A DNA stretch of 64,000 nucleotides, taken from contig NZ_RQHK01000005.1 in assembly GCF_004770475.1 (NCBI RefSeq), forward strand, positions 1 through 64,000, read 5' to 3'. A program made the translations under genes and the position numbers. Position 1 is the first letter of the stretch; each line of letters starts with the position of its first letter. Positions 20,246 to 28,946 of this stretch are shown here, piece by piece. This DNA comes from Leptospira mtsangambouensis. Lineage in GTDB: Bacteria; Spirochaetota; Leptospiria; Leptospirales; Leptospiraceae. Below the pieces are notes generated by a model that was given only the letters and a program-made list of their open reading frames with translations, was not told where the DNA came from and made no database searches.

Positions 20246-21676
20246 TTGGCTACGGAAAAAACTCAATATGACGATTTTATCGTAAAAGGGTTTATCATTT
20301 CAGCGTTAGTCTGGGGCGTCGCATCAATGACATTTGGTGTCATTATTGCCTTCCAGCTTGTATATCCACAGCTGAATTTGGAATTACCTTGGACGAGCTT
20401 CGGAAGGTTACGACCTCTACATACCAATGCAGCCATTTTTGGTTTTGCGTTGAGTGTTATCTTCGCCACAGCCTACCATACGGTACAAAGATTGTGTCGA
20501 ACTAGAATGTGGAACGACACACTTTCCAAAATACACCTGGCACTGTATAACCTAACAATTGTCCTTGCAGCAATTACTTTACCACTTGGATACAGCCAAT
20601 CAAAAGAATATGCCGAATTAGAATGGCCTATCGACTTATTGATTGTTGTATGGTATGTAATTTTCTTTGCAAACTATTTGATGACGGTAATCAAACGAAA
20701 AGAAGAACAAATGTATGTGGCAATTTGGTTCTACATAGCTTCCTTCGTAACAGTTCCACTTCTTTTCATCGTAAACAACATTGTCATCCCAGCTGGACTT
20801 TTAAAATCCTACTCGGTATACGCAGGTGTGTTTGATGCCAACATCCAATGGTGGTATGGACACAACGCAGTAGCCTTTGTTCTTACGACTCCGTTTTTGG
20901 GACTTATGTACTACTACCTCCCAAAACACATCAAACAACCCATTTACTCACATAGACTTTCGATCATCCATTTCTGGTCGTTAATCTTTATCTATATTTG
21001 GGCAGGTCCTCACCATTTACTATACTCTCCAATTCCAGAATGGTTACAAACAACAGGGATGGTTTTCTCCATCATGTTATGGATGCCTTCTTGGGGTGGT
21101 ATGTTAAACGGATTCCTAACACTGACCCAAGCAAAAGACAAAATCAAAGTAGATGCTACCCTCAAAATGATGTTAGCTGCCGTTACTTTCTACGGTATGT
21201 CAACATTTGAAGGTCCACTTCTTTCCATTCGTGCCGTTTCCGCTCTTGGACACAACACTGACTGGATCATCGGTCACGTTCACTCAGGAACTCTCGGATG
21301 GGTTGGATTTATGTCAGCCGCAGCACTCTACTACTTAGTTCCAAGACTTTGGAATGCTAACCTTTATAGCGAAAAACTTGCCAATGCACACTTCTGGCTC
21401 GGCACACTCGGTATCCTACTCTACATCATCTCCATGTGGGTATCTGGTATTACTGAAGGTTCTATGTGGCGAGCAGTTGGTGAAAACGGCGAACTCGTTT
21501 ATAAAGACTGGGTAGAAATTGTTGAGTTCTTAAAACCGTTCAGACTATTCCGCGCGATCGGAGGAACACTCTATCTAACTGGGATTGTGCTGATGGTGTA
21601 TAACTTTATCAAAACCATTCAAAACAAAGACAGTGGGTTTGTAGAACAAGACTTACGTATAGGAGTGAAATCATAA
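20246..21676 (+). CDS. ccoN: cbb3-type cytochrome c oxidase subunit I
   Basis: CcoN is the catalytic haem-copper subunit that reduces oxygen at low concentration. The 476-residue product has about 12 membrane segments and the expected His ligands: LRPLHTNAAIFGF, WWYGHNAVAF, GPHHLLYSPIPEW and IGHVHSGTLGW. The start is TTG with a strong AAGGAGAG five bases upstream. It is the first gene of ccoNOQP and overlaps ccoO by one base. Confidence 0.96.
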   Translation: MATEKTQYDDFIVKGFIISALVWGVASMTFGVIIAFQLVYPQLNLELPWTSFGRLRPLHTNAAIFGFALSVIFATAYHTVQRLCRTRMWNDTLSKIHLALYNLTIVLAAITLPLGYSQSKEYAELEWPIDLLIVVWYVIFFANYLMTVIKRKEEQMYVAIWFYIASFVTVPLLFIVNNIVIPAGLLKSYSVYAGVFDANIQWWYGHNAVAFVLTTPFLGLMYYYLPKHIKQPIYSHRLSIIHFWSLIFIYIWAGPHHLLYSPIPEWLQTTGMVFSIMLWMPSWGGMLNGFLTLTQAKDKIKVDATLKMMLAAVTFYGMSTFEGPLLSIRAVSALGHNTDWIIGHVHSGTLGWVGFMSAAALYYLVPRLWNANLYSEKLANAHFWLGTLGILLYIISMWVSGITEGSMWRAVGENGELVYKDWVEIVEFLKPFRLFRAIGGTLYLTGIVLMVYNFIKTIQNKDSGFVEQDLRIGVKS

Positions 21677-22371
21677 TGTTTGGATTTAACAAATTCTTAG
21701 ATTGGTTTTCTGAAGTTGCAGACCATTGGGATACAAAAGGTGTTAAGTTTACTCTTTATACAACGATTGCCGTTGTGATTGGTGGACTTTTCGAACTCAT
21801 CCCTCCGTTTTTTCTTACTAAAACGGTAACTCCAATTTCAACTGTGAAACCATATTCCGCATTGGAACTAGCAGGTCGTGACACTTACCAAAGAGAAGGT
21901 TGTATCGGATGCCATACACAAATGGTTCGACCATTCAAATGGGAAGTAGATCGTTTTGATCCAACAAAAGCTTACGGACGAACTGGATATTCAAAAGGTG
22001 GAGAGTATGTATATGACCACCCATTCCTTTGGGGATCCAAAAGAACTGGTCCGGACTTAGCTCATGAATCTCAAATGCTTCGTTCTGATGAGTGGCATAA
22101 AAACCATTTGATCAACCCAAGAACAGTGGGTGGCGTACCTAACTCGATTATGCCAGCATATCCTTGGTTATTCGAAGAATCTCATAAGGTTGATGTTGAA
22201 CAAGTAGTATCAAACATGAAAGCTCTAAAATCCATCGGAGTTCCTTACACTGAAGAAGATTTTGCTAACGCACCATCTCTTCTAAAAGACAAAACCGAAG
22301 GGCAAGCACTTGTAGCTTATTTGCAAAAACTAGGAAGAGATTCAGCCGAGTTACAAAAAGGTATGAAGTAA
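21676..22371 (+). CDS. ccoO: cbb3-type cytochrome c oxidase subunit II (monohaem cytochrome c)
   Basis: The 231-residue subunit has one N-terminal membrane anchor (about residues 26-50) and a periplasmic cytochrome c domain. The haem site GCIGCHTQMVRPFKWEVDR is characteristic of CcoO, and the distal Met lies in NSIMPAYPWL. It passes electrons to CcoN. Its ATG overlaps the ccoN stop (TAATG). Confidence 0.95.
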   Translation: MFGFNKFLDWFSEVADHWDTKGVKFTLYTTIAVVIGGLFELIPPFFLTKTVTPISTVKPYSALELAGRDTYQREGCIGCHTQMVRPFKWEVDRFDPTKAYGRTGYSKGGEYVYDHPFLWGSKRTGPDLAHESQMLRSDEWHKNHLINPRTVGGVPNSIMPAYPWLFEESHKVDVEQVVSNMKALKSIGVPYTEEDFANAPSLLKDKTEGQALVAYLQKLGRDSAELQKGMK

Positions 22372-22375
22372 GATC

Positions 22376-22525
22376 ATGAACGATGCAGATATTCTACTCG
22401 TTTATAAAAGTTTGAGATTGCCGATCCTTGTGATCGCAATCTCTTACATCACCTACTACGTTTATAAAAAACGTACGAAAGACGAAATGGAGAAACCCAA
22501 GTATAGAATGCTTGAGGAGGATTAA
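22376..22525 (+). CDS. ccoQ: cbb3 oxidase small subunit CcoQ
   Basis: The 49-residue product lies between ccoO and ccoP. It has a single membrane segment (LRLPILVIAISYITYYVY) followed by a basic then acidic tail ending KPKYRMLEED. Position, size and topology match CcoQ/FixQ, which stabilises the oxidase complex. The tail motif KYRM plus acidic residues is shared with CcoS further downstream in this locus. Its stop is 5 bp before ccoP; the GAGGAGG at its end serves as the ccoP ribosome site. Confidence 0.85.
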   Translation: MNDADILLVYKSLRLPILVIAISYITYYVYKKRTKDEMEKPKYRMLEED

Positions 22526-22530
22526 TACGA

Positions 22531-23061
22531 ATGAAAGAACCAAAAGAAGTAGACGGAATCTTCCAAGCCGACAATCCCATGCCCACTTGGTGGAAATTAG
22601 TCTGGTTAATCAGTATCATCGTTTCCATCGGTTACGTTGTATACTTTCACTGGTATTCTGAATGGCCACAAGAAGTTGCATTTGAAAAAGAAGTTGCGGA
22701 ACACGAAGCGCAATTTCCTGCAAAACAAGCAGTTGTTGTGAACACAGAAGATGGATCAAACCCTTACCGTGATGATGCAGTGGCGATTAAAGAAGGCGAA
22801 GGAACATACAAACAAATTTGTTCTGCTTGCCACGGCCCAACTGCAGAAGGTGCTGTAGGACCAAGTCTTGTGGACAAAGATTGGATTCATGGAAACACTG
22901 ATAAAGAAGTGTTTAACAATATCATGAAAGGAATTGGACCAGAAAGACAAAAACTGAACCGAGGGGGAATGCCTGCTTGGGAAGGTTTAGGTGCTGAAAA
23001 AGTTTATGCTGTTATGGCATGGCTTGCAACTAAAAACAGTAGTTTGGTAAAGGCTAAGTAA
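22531..23061 (+). CDS. ccoP: cbb3-type oxidase subunit III, monohaem variant
   Basis: The 176-residue product has the CcoP N-terminus (DGIFQADNPMPTWW then a membrane segment). Then comes one cytochrome c domain with haem motif ICSACHGPTAEGAVGPSLVDKDW and an axial Met in RGGMPAWEGL. Standard CcoP has two c-type haems and about 300 residues; here only one CxxCH is present and the length is 176, so the second haem domain is absent. It is probably still the electron-entry subunit of the complex. Confidence 0.9.
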   Translation: MKEPKEVDGIFQADNPMPTWWKLVWLISIIVSIGYVVYFHWYSEWPQEVAFEKEVAEHEAQFPAKQAVVVNTEDGSNPYRDDAVAIKEGEGTYKQICSACHGPTAEGAVGPSLVDKDWIHGNTDKEVFNNIMKGIGPERQKLNRGGMPAWEGLGAEKVYAVMAWLATKNSSLVKAK

Positions 23062-23063
23062 AG

Positions 23064-24383
23064 ATGATTATTTCAAGACCACAGACAGGAAAGGTAAGAA
23101 CACGAAGAAACTTTGTAATGAGTTTTCTCGTAGGTTTATTTTTAATCGCACCATGGGTAGTGTTACCGGAAGGTAGCCCTCTCATTCGATTGGATATCCC
23201 GCATAGGGTGTTTCACTTGTTTGGTGGTCTTTTTATCCCACAAGAAGGACTGATCTTATGGTTTTTCCTTCTTACGATGGGACTTTCTCTTTTCTTTTTC
23301 ACCTCCGTCATTGGCCGTGTTTGGTGCGGATGGGGGTGTCCTCAAACAATCTATACCGATCTTTTCGATCGAATTGGTCGGTTTGTTTTAGATTCTAAAT
23401 ATGGGAAAAAGGATGCCTCAATCGTAGGCAAATATACCGTTTATTTTCTCTGGATCGTTGTTTCTTTTATCGCTTCTTTTCATTGGATTGCTTACTTTGT
23501 TAGCCCTTATGTAATGTTGGCAGACTTTGTTAATCTCTCTTTTGTAAACCAAACGTACTTTTATTTTACATTATTTTTTACTGCTGCGATGTTTATCGAT
23601 ATCGGATTCATTCGCGAACAGTTCTGTCGTTACGCTTGTCCTTATGCTAGGTTCCAAACACTCCTAATGGATGAACATTCTTGGAACGTAACCTATGATT
23701 TCAAACGAGGAGAACCTCGAAGGGACGGAAAAACCAAAATTGGGGATTGTGTTGCCTGCAATATGTGTGTTGTGGTCTGCCCTACTGGAATCGATATCCG
23801 CGATGGTTTGCAAGTGGGTTGTGTGGCCTGCGGAAAATGTGTGGATGCCTGCACTTCCATCATGGCAAGAGAAAACAAAAAAACTCTGATTGGATATTTC
23901 TCACTCAAACAAATTGAAACTGGGGCAAAAATCAAATGGATCAGACCAAGAACCGTGATTTATGCAATTTTACTTACAGTTGTGATCACTGGGGCCATCA
24001 TACAACTTGTCACAAGAACTCCCATGTCGATGATTGCAGCATCAAACAAATCGATGCCACCTATTTTAATTCCAGACAATAAAATTAGAGCCTTTGTTGC
24101 TCTACGCATTCAAAACATTGCGCCGATTGAAAAAGAATTTCAACTTTCGGCTTCTGATACAAGACATGGAAAAGAAATCCTAATTCGTTCCGGTGAAGAA
24201 AACAACAGATTCAAATTGGGATCAGGCGAAATCAAAAGTATTTCTGTGGTTTTAGAGACACAGTCTCTCACAGAACAAGAATTAAATGAAGGTTACTTAC
24301 CAGGTTCCATTGTATTAAAAAATGCACAGGATCCAGACGAACGATTGGAGAAAAAACTCTCCTTAACATTACCAAGGAGGTAA
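23064..24383 (+). CDS. ccoG: Cytochrome c oxidase accessory protein CcoG (RdxA/FixG)
   Basis: The 439-residue protein has several N-terminal membrane segments with FTSVIGRVWCGWGCPQTIYTD. The 4Fe-4S ferredoxin-type motifs CVACNMCVVVCPTGIDIR and CVACGKCVDAC follow. A further membrane helix and a C-terminal Ig-like domain end the protein. CcoG is a cupric reductase that supplies Cu(I) for the CcoN copper centre. It follows ccoP by 2 bp. Confidence 0.94.
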   Translation: MIISRPQTGKVRTRRNFVMSFLVGLFLIAPWVVLPEGSPLIRLDIPHRVFHLFGGLFIPQEGLILWFFLLTMGLSLFFFTSVIGRVWCGWGCPQTIYTDLFDRIGRFVLDSKYGKKDASIVGKYTVYFLWIVVSFIASFHWIAYFVSPYVMLADFVNLSFVNQTYFYFTLFFTAAMFIDIGFIREQFCRYACPYARFQTLLMDEHSWNVTYDFKRGEPRRDGKTKIGDCVACNMCVVVCPTGIDIRDGLQVGCVACGKCVDACTSIMARENKKTLIGYFSLKQIETGAKIKWIRPRTVIYAILLTVVITGAIIQLVTRTPMSMIAASNKSMPPILIPDNKIRAFVALRIQNIAPIEKEFQLSASDTRHGKEILIRSGEENNRFKLGSGEIKSISVVLETQSLTEQELNEGYLPGSIVLKNAQDPDERLEKKLSLTLPRR

Positions 24384-24385
24384 TG

Positions 24386-24877
24386 ATGTTTAAAGAATTA
24401 CACCCCAGTTTACGAAATGCAATGTATGTGGTTCTGTTTAGTTTTACAGCACTTGTAGCTGCTACTTTTTATACCATTCGTCTGACCTACAAAAACTTTG
24501 AACCGGTAATGGATAAAAACTATTACGAAATTGGTTTGAACTATGAAAAAGCCATAGAGAACCAAAAAGAACTTTTGAAACAAGGTTACCTGATCAAAAC
24601 AAATTGGGACAGCCAAACCCTCCTCCCAATGGGTGAATCAGAAATTTCGGTCCAACTTGAAAAAGATGGAGCAGTCACTAATAGTGCAAAATCGATGACT
24701 GTTTATTTGGAAAGAAATGCCACTACTAAAAATACAGCACAATTCCAACTAAAGCCAACAACCAATGGATTTGCTGGGAAAATCCCACTTCTAGAAAAAG
24801 GAACTTGGAATTTACGACTAGTTGCTGATATAGGTGGCAAGTCCTTTGAAAGAGAAGGAAAAATATCTGTTAAATGA
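24386..24877 (+). CDS. ccoH: FixH-family cbb3 assembly protein
   Basis: The product is about 163 residues with one N-terminal membrane segment (MYVVLFSFTALVAATFYTI). The FEPVMDKNYYEIGLNYEKAIE motif of the FixH family follows, then a periplasmic beta-rich domain. FixH is needed for cbb3 assembly and copper delivery. Two adjacent ATGs exist; AGGAGG is best placed (5 bp) for the second at 24386. The first, at 24383, overlaps the ccoG stop. Its end overlaps the next gene by 4 bp. Confidence 0.85.
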   Translation: MFKELHPSLRNAMYVVLFSFTALVAATFYTIRLTYKNFEPVMDKNYYEIGLNYEKAIENQKELLKQGYLIKTNWDSQTLLPMGESEISVQLEKDGAVTNSAKSMTVYLERNATTKNTAQFQLKPTTNGFAGKIPLLEKGTWNLRLVADIGGKSFEREGKISVK

Positions 24878-27336
24878 ACGAAACCATTTCTGACGTAACA
24901 AAAACAGAATGTGACCACTGCGGAAACCAGATCCGGTTGGTTCGGATTGAAGCAAAGGTTGGAAATGATACGAAAGTTTTTTGTTGCGAAGGATGTGAAA
25001 CGGTTTATTCCATCATCAACTCTCTTGGTGGAAGTTATTATTACAATTTAAAAGGAAATACAAAACTTGATCCAGTTCAGATCGAGGACTCAGATGCTGA
25101 CATAGAGAACGAACTCGTATATGAAAAGTTTGTTCGTAAGTCAGGAGATTTTTCTGAAGTTTCCATCCAAATCACAAATATCCATTGTTCGGCTTGTGTT
25201 TGGATCAATGAAAAAGTTTTAAACGAAGAAGAAGGAATTATCTCCGCTCAAATTAATTTTGCATCCGGGAGAGCTCGGGTCCGGTTTGATCGTTCCAAAA
25301 TCAAAATCTCTCGTATTTTATCTCTGATTCGTGCCATAGGTTATAAACCTGTACTTTTTTCGCCCACTGAAGGCATTGTAGAAAAAACAAAACAATTAAA
25401 AACCCTACTCCTGCGCATTGGTGTGGCTGGATTTTGTTTTGGAAATATCATGATCCTAAGTGTTGCCTTATATTCCGGTTATTTCACTGGGATTGATTTG
25501 GACATCAAACGCCTCTTCCATTATGCATCCTGGGTGTTTGCCACTCCCGCTTATCTCTATTCGGGATACCCTTTTATGTCGGGGTTCCTAACAAGCATCA
25601 GACGAAGAACCCTTTCGATGGACTTCCTATTGTTTTTAGGAATCTCTATGGCATACTTCTATTCCGTTTATGTAACGCTCACTGATGTGGGAGAAGTTTA
25701 TTTTGACTCCGTGGCAATGATTTACTTCTTTATTTTGATTGGGAAGTATTTCGAAGAAAAGGCGAGAGTCTTTGCCTCTGACAAATTGGAATCCATCCTT
25801 TGCAAACTCCCCGAAACCTCTGTTCGAGTCACCGAAGCTGGTGAAGAAACCATCCCTAGTTCCGAAATTAAAATTGGCGATACCATTCGTGTCGCACCAG
25901 GGAAACGAATTCCAGTGGATGCCATTCTTGTCTCCGAACAGACTTATGTGGATGAATCGTTTCTAACGGGAGAATCCTTACCCATTCGAAAAAAGAAAGG
26001 GGATACGATTCTTGCAGGTTCCCTTGCGATGGACAATCCAGCTTTGATTGTTGCTGGATCTGACTACCATGCATCTACACTTTCTTCTCTTAAACTAAGA
26101 CTAGAGGAAGCCTTACACCTCAAACCAAAATTACAAATCCTCACAGAACGAATTGCATCTTACTTTATCTCAGTGGTTTTTGCATTGGCCTTTCTTTGTT
26201 TTTTTGTCTGGTATTTTGTATCCGGTGGGAATTTAGAACAAAGTCTTGTCACAACTATTTCTGTACTCATAGTTGCATGTCCTTGTGCTTTGGGAATTTC
26301 TGTTCCAACAGCTCTTGTCACCAATCATATCCTCAATGCAGACAAAGGTGTACTCTTAAAAAACCCTTCGGTTGTAGAAGCCCTAGCAAAGGCAAATACC
26401 ATCTTTTTAGATAAAACGGGCACACTCACTGAAGGAAAATTTTTAGTGAGACAAGTTTCAGTCAAAGATGATCACCTACCACTTGTTTATCGAATTGAAA
26501 AAGAAGTTAATCATCCTTTAGCAAAATCTCTTGTGAAGTATTTACAACCTTTTAGCTCCGTTACCAAACGAGCAGAGTCCATTATATTATCCAATTTAGA
26601 AAACATTCCAGGAAGAGGAGTCAAAGCCGAGTTAGAAGTGGATTCTAAAAAACTTTCGGTTCTCATCGGAAATAAAACCCTACTCGATAGTGAAAAGATC
26701 CCAATGGAAGATTTACCCGAAGGGGAAGGGTCTTTGATATTACTTGCTGTGAATGGAATGTATCTCGGAAGTTTTTTACTCGCCGATGAAATTCGTCCTG
26801 GGGCCCGTTCCTTTGTTTCTCTTCTCAAACATTTTGTTCCCAATATTTCGATCCTATCGGGAGACCGATTTGCAGCAGTGAAGTTTATTGCTGACTCTCT
26901 CGGAATTGAAAAGTACGTTTCTGATCTTTCTCCAGAAGACAAATCCAATCTCATTAGCAAAGCACAAGGAGAAGGAAATGTTGTCATTATGGTTGGAGAT
27001 GGGATCAACGATAGTTTGTCTTTAGCTCAAGCCAATGTATCCATTTCACATACGGAAGCTGAAGATCTCTCATTGGAAAAATCTGATGTGGTATTGACTT
27101 CTGGAAATTTGAATGGGCTTGTCCATTCCCTGCTCTCTGCCAAAAAAACTAGAGAGGTGATTTTACAAAACATCATCATTTCCTTTTGTTATAATTCGAT
27201 TATGTTGCCGCTTGCGATGTTTGGACTCATGTTACCTGTGATTTGTGCCGTGTTTATGGCCTGTTCTAGCTTGACAGTCCTCCTCAATTCTCTTTCCATT
27301 AGATTTAGGATCCCCCAATGGAAGCCCTCTACTTAA
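24874..27336 (+). CDS. ccoI: Copper-translocating P-type ATPase CcoI (FixI)
   Basis: CcoI exports copper for cbb3 assembly. The 820-residue protein begins with a CcoI-specific N-terminal Cys region (ECDHCGNQ and FCCEGCETVYSII). A heavy-metal-associated domain with IHCSACVWI follows. The transport core has the ion-site CPCALG, phosphorylation motif DKTGTLTEG, and hinge GDGINDS. About eight membrane segments are visible. It overlaps ccoH by 4 bp and ccoS by 19 bp. Confidence 0.94.
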   Translation: MNETISDVTKTECDHCGNQIRLVRIEAKVGNDTKVFCCEGCETVYSIINSLGGSYYYNLKGNTKLDPVQIEDSDADIENELVYEKFVRKSGDFSEVSIQITNIHCSACVWINEKVLNEEEGIISAQINFASGRARVRFDRSKIKISRILSLIRAIGYKPVLFSPTEGIVEKTKQLKTLLLRIGVAGFCFGNIMILSVALYSGYFTGIDLDIKRLFHYASWVFATPAYLYSGYPFMSGFLTSIRRRTLSMDFLLFLGISMAYFYSVYVTLTDVGEVYFDSVAMIYFFILIGKYFEEKARVFASDKLESILCKLPETSVRVTEAGEETIPSSEIKIGDTIRVAPGKRIPVDAILVSEQTYVDESFLTGESLPIRKKKGDTILAGSLAMDNPALIVAGSDYHASTLSSLKLRLEEALHLKPKLQILTERIASYFISVVFALAFLCFFVWYFVSGGNLEQSLVTTISVLIVACPCALGISVPTALVTNHILNADKGVLLKNPSVVEALAKANTIFLDKTGTLTEGKFLVRQVSVKDDHLPLVYRIEKEVNHPLAKSLVKYLQPFSSVTKRAESIILSNLENIPGRGVKAELEVDSKKLSVLIGNKTLLDSEKIPMEDLPEGEGSLILLAVNGMYLGSFLLADEIRPGARSFVSLLKHFVPNISILSGDRFAAVKFIADSLGIEKYVSDLSPEDKSNLISKAQGEGNVVIMVGDGINDSLSLAQANVSISHTEAEDLSLEKSDVVLTSGNLNGLVHSLLSAKKTREVILQNIIISFCYNSIMLPLAMFGLMLPVICAVFMACSSLTVLLNSLSIRFRIPQWKPST

Positions 27337-27515
27337 CCATCCCGATGGCAATGTGTATTGCCGTCTTCTTTCTTTATATTTTTATCACTGCCTTCAAAAA
27401 AGGTCAGTTTGAAGATATCGAATCACCTAAATATAGAATGTTCTTCGAGGAAGAATACCCTCAAGAGAACCAATCTAAATCAAATTCACCTGATGGACCA
27501 ACTAGCAAATCTTAG
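27318..27515 (+). CDS. ccoS: cbb3-type oxidase assembly protein CcoS
   Basis: The 65-residue product has one N-terminal membrane segment (LYLTIPMAMCIAVFFLYIFITAF) followed by GQFEDIESPKYRMFFEE, the hallmark of CcoS/FixS. It overlaps ccoI at its start and the next gene at its end, consistent with translational coupling. CcoS is required for insertion of haem and copper into CcoN. Confidence 0.9.
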   Translation: MEALYLTIPMAMCIAVFFLYIFITAFKKGQFEDIESPKYRMFFEEEYPQENQSKSNSPDGPTSKS

Positions 27516-28179
27516 TTTTTTTGGTTCCATCATATTGTATGGATTTGTCAGTAGCTTTCATTGTCTTGTGATGTGTGGTCCTTTTGTATCACTTTTACAA
27601 ACAGAAAAAGGAAAACAGATCCCCATTTATCTCTATCATCTAGGAAGACTCATATCCTATACCTTTCTCGGTATGGTGTTGGGGTTTCTTGGTAAAGGTG
27701 CCAATGCATTAGGAGAATTAAGTGCCATCCAAGGTGCGGCTGGTGTTCTTACGTTTTTATTTTTAGTAGTCTTTGCCATCCGCACTTATTCTACAAAATC
27801 AACTTCGTCCTTTGGTTCTTTACCACAAGGGATTCGTAAGTTTTTAGAAAAGATTCGCTCTCGCTTTAGTAAAAATGGTCTTGGATTTGGAATTGGGATG
27901 GTGAGTGCCCTACTCCCTTGCGGGGTATTGTATCCAGCGTACGCGGCTTCCTTTGCCACTGGCACTTTGTTAAACGGTGGACTCGTGATGTTTTTCTTTT
28001 ATTTAGGAACTGTTCCTGCACTCACGGGACTTGGATGGATTGTGAGGAAATGGAGAGACAAAATCCCAACAAAATGGATCCCCGCCTTTGGAACGATTGT
28101 GATTTTAACTTCTCTCAGTTTTTTACTCTACCGCCTTTTTTTCCATACCCACGGAGAGTCCTGCGACCATCTTTTATAA
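27493..28179 (+). CDS. Sulfite exporter TauE/SafE-like (DsbD-type) membrane protein of cbb3 locus
   Basis: From the ATG at 27493 the product is 228 residues with about six membrane segments. Motifs are SFHCLVMCGPF, YHLGRLISYTFLG and LLPCGVLYPAYAAS, seen in the DsbD/TauE-SafE-like family that commonly accompanies cco genes. A role in copper or thiol transfer for cbb3 maturation is likely by context. The Cys in HCLVMCG and LPCG could be functional. The start overlaps ccoS by 23 bp. A longer upstream reading frame exists but would overlap ccoS much further. Confidence 0.8.
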   Translation: MDQLANLSFFGSIILYGFVSSFHCLVMCGPFVSLLQTEKGKQIPIYLYHLGRLISYTFLGMVLGFLGKGANALGELSAIQGAAGVLTFLFLVVFAIRTYSTKSTSSFGSLPQGIRKFLEKIRSRFSKNGLGFGIGMVSALLPCGVLYPAYAASFATGTLLNGGLVMFFFYLGTVPALTGLGWIVRKWRDKIPTKWIPAFGTIVILTSLSFLLYRLFFHTHGESCDHLL

Positions 28180-28203
28180 CTCTATTCCCCCGCTCGCCTT
28201 TCC

Positions 28204-28244
28204 ATCAAACAGGTGTTTGATTCATGTAGAACGAAAGTTCTTTT
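28204..28244. terminator. Two small hairpins after the cco locus
   Basis: ATCAAACA (28204-28211) pairs with TGTTTGAT (28214-28221). AGAAC-GAAA-GTTCT (28228-28241) then follows with a short T run after it. They lie between convergent genes and may act as a weak terminator; the U tract is short. Confidence 0.45.
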
Positions 28245-28249
28245 AAAGC

Positions 28250-28579
28250 TTAAAACCCTCTCCCTCTAAAGTACTTTTCTTTAAAATGACTAACAAGGTC
28301 TTGATTGATATTATTTTCATTGTTATTCCCAATCACAGCGATGAGTTTTTTGGCTAAATTTCTGTCATGATTGACTAACCAACGTCGATACTGTGTGTTC
28401 AATTCCGACTCACCCACTAAAATCACTTCGTTAGGTGATTGCAAAGTACTGGTGATATCTTCAAAATCCCAGACATCCGTTTCTTTCGATTTTTCCCAAG
28501 TTCTAGATCGCATTTGATCTGATTCAAACTTAATCATCTCAATTCGTTTTTTGTTGAGGTATAGGATGCAGGCGTTCAT
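28250..28579 (-). CDS. Small eRF1-domain-3-like protein
   Basis: The 109-residue product is soluble and starts ILYLNKKRIEMIKFE. Its second half, VILVGESELNTQYRRWLVNH...LAKKLIAVIG...DLVSHFKEKYF, resembles the eRF1-domain-3-like 'translational machinery' proteins found near stress or microaerobic genes. Those usually read ILVTGPxxAKxEL...LAxKVVGVET...LLAYARKYF. The resemblance is from memory and partial. An FNR-like box lies about 100 bp upstream, so it may share oxygen control with the cco operon. Confidence 0.55.
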   Translation of the reverse strand: MNACILYLNKKRIEMIKFESDQMRSRTWEKSKETDVWDFEDITSTLQSPNEVILVGESELNTQYRRWLVNHDRNLAKKLIAVIGNNNENNINQDLVSHFKEKYFRGRGF

Positions 28580-28672
28580 GTTTTCACTTCCTTTACTTTA
28601 TTATGACGCAAAGGAAAATAAAATCACACTCTTTTTACAAAAACCTCCCACGTAAGTTCCATGCTTTTCACA

Positions 28673-28686
28673 TTGATAAATGTCAA
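28673..28686. promoter_or_regulatory. FNR/CRP-type site upstream of eRF1-like gene
   Basis: TTGAT-AAAT-GTCAA is the same half-site pair (TTGAT-N4-GTCAA) as the complement of the ccoN-upstream site. It is centred about 100 bp before the minus-strand start at 28579 and overlaps the stop of the anti-sigma-like gene. A shared regulator is inferred. Confidence 0.5.
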
Positions 28687-28946
28687 TCCATACTCAAACT
28701 AACAATCGATTCTGAACTGAGTTCATCCACAAGATAATGGACGTTAGTTGACAATTCATTAGGTTCAAGGATGAACTCATTGAAAAAAATTAGGGAAAAG
28801 AGTAGAGTCGAAGCCACTAAGGTGACATAGGCTTTCCGCTTTGTCTTTTCCGTTTGGATTCTGGATTTGGTTTTTCGCACAAGACGCAATTCGAAATCAG
28901 AATCATTTAAAAGTTGTTCCCATTTTTTAGGATTCTTGGAATTCAT
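28683..28946 (-). CDS. Small membrane protein, probable anti-sigma factor (CnrY-like position)
   Basis: The 87-residue product has a charged N-terminal cytoplasmic region (NPKKWEQLLNDSDFELRLVRKTK), one membrane segment (YVTLVASTLLFSLIFF) and a short periplasmic tail. Its start overlaps the end of the ECF sigma gene by 20 bp. Size, topology and position match small anti-sigma factors such as CnrY, which bind sigma with the N-terminal region. There is no sequence motif to prove this. Function is inferred from context. Confidence 0.65.
   Translation of the reverse strand: MNSKNPKKWEQLLNDSDFELRLVRKTKSRIQTEKTKRKAYVTLVASTLLFSLIFFNEFILEPNELSTNVHYLVDELSSESIVSLSMD

Noticed and set aside
24250..24275. 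Small AGAGAC-N3-GTCTCT inverted repeat in ccoG
   Set aside because: Six-bp arms within a coding region, expected by chance in this length.
27358..27492. Longer N-terminus for the TauE/DsbD-like protein
   Set aside because: It would lie entirely over ccoS in another frame and has no membrane or family features; the ATG at 27493 is better.
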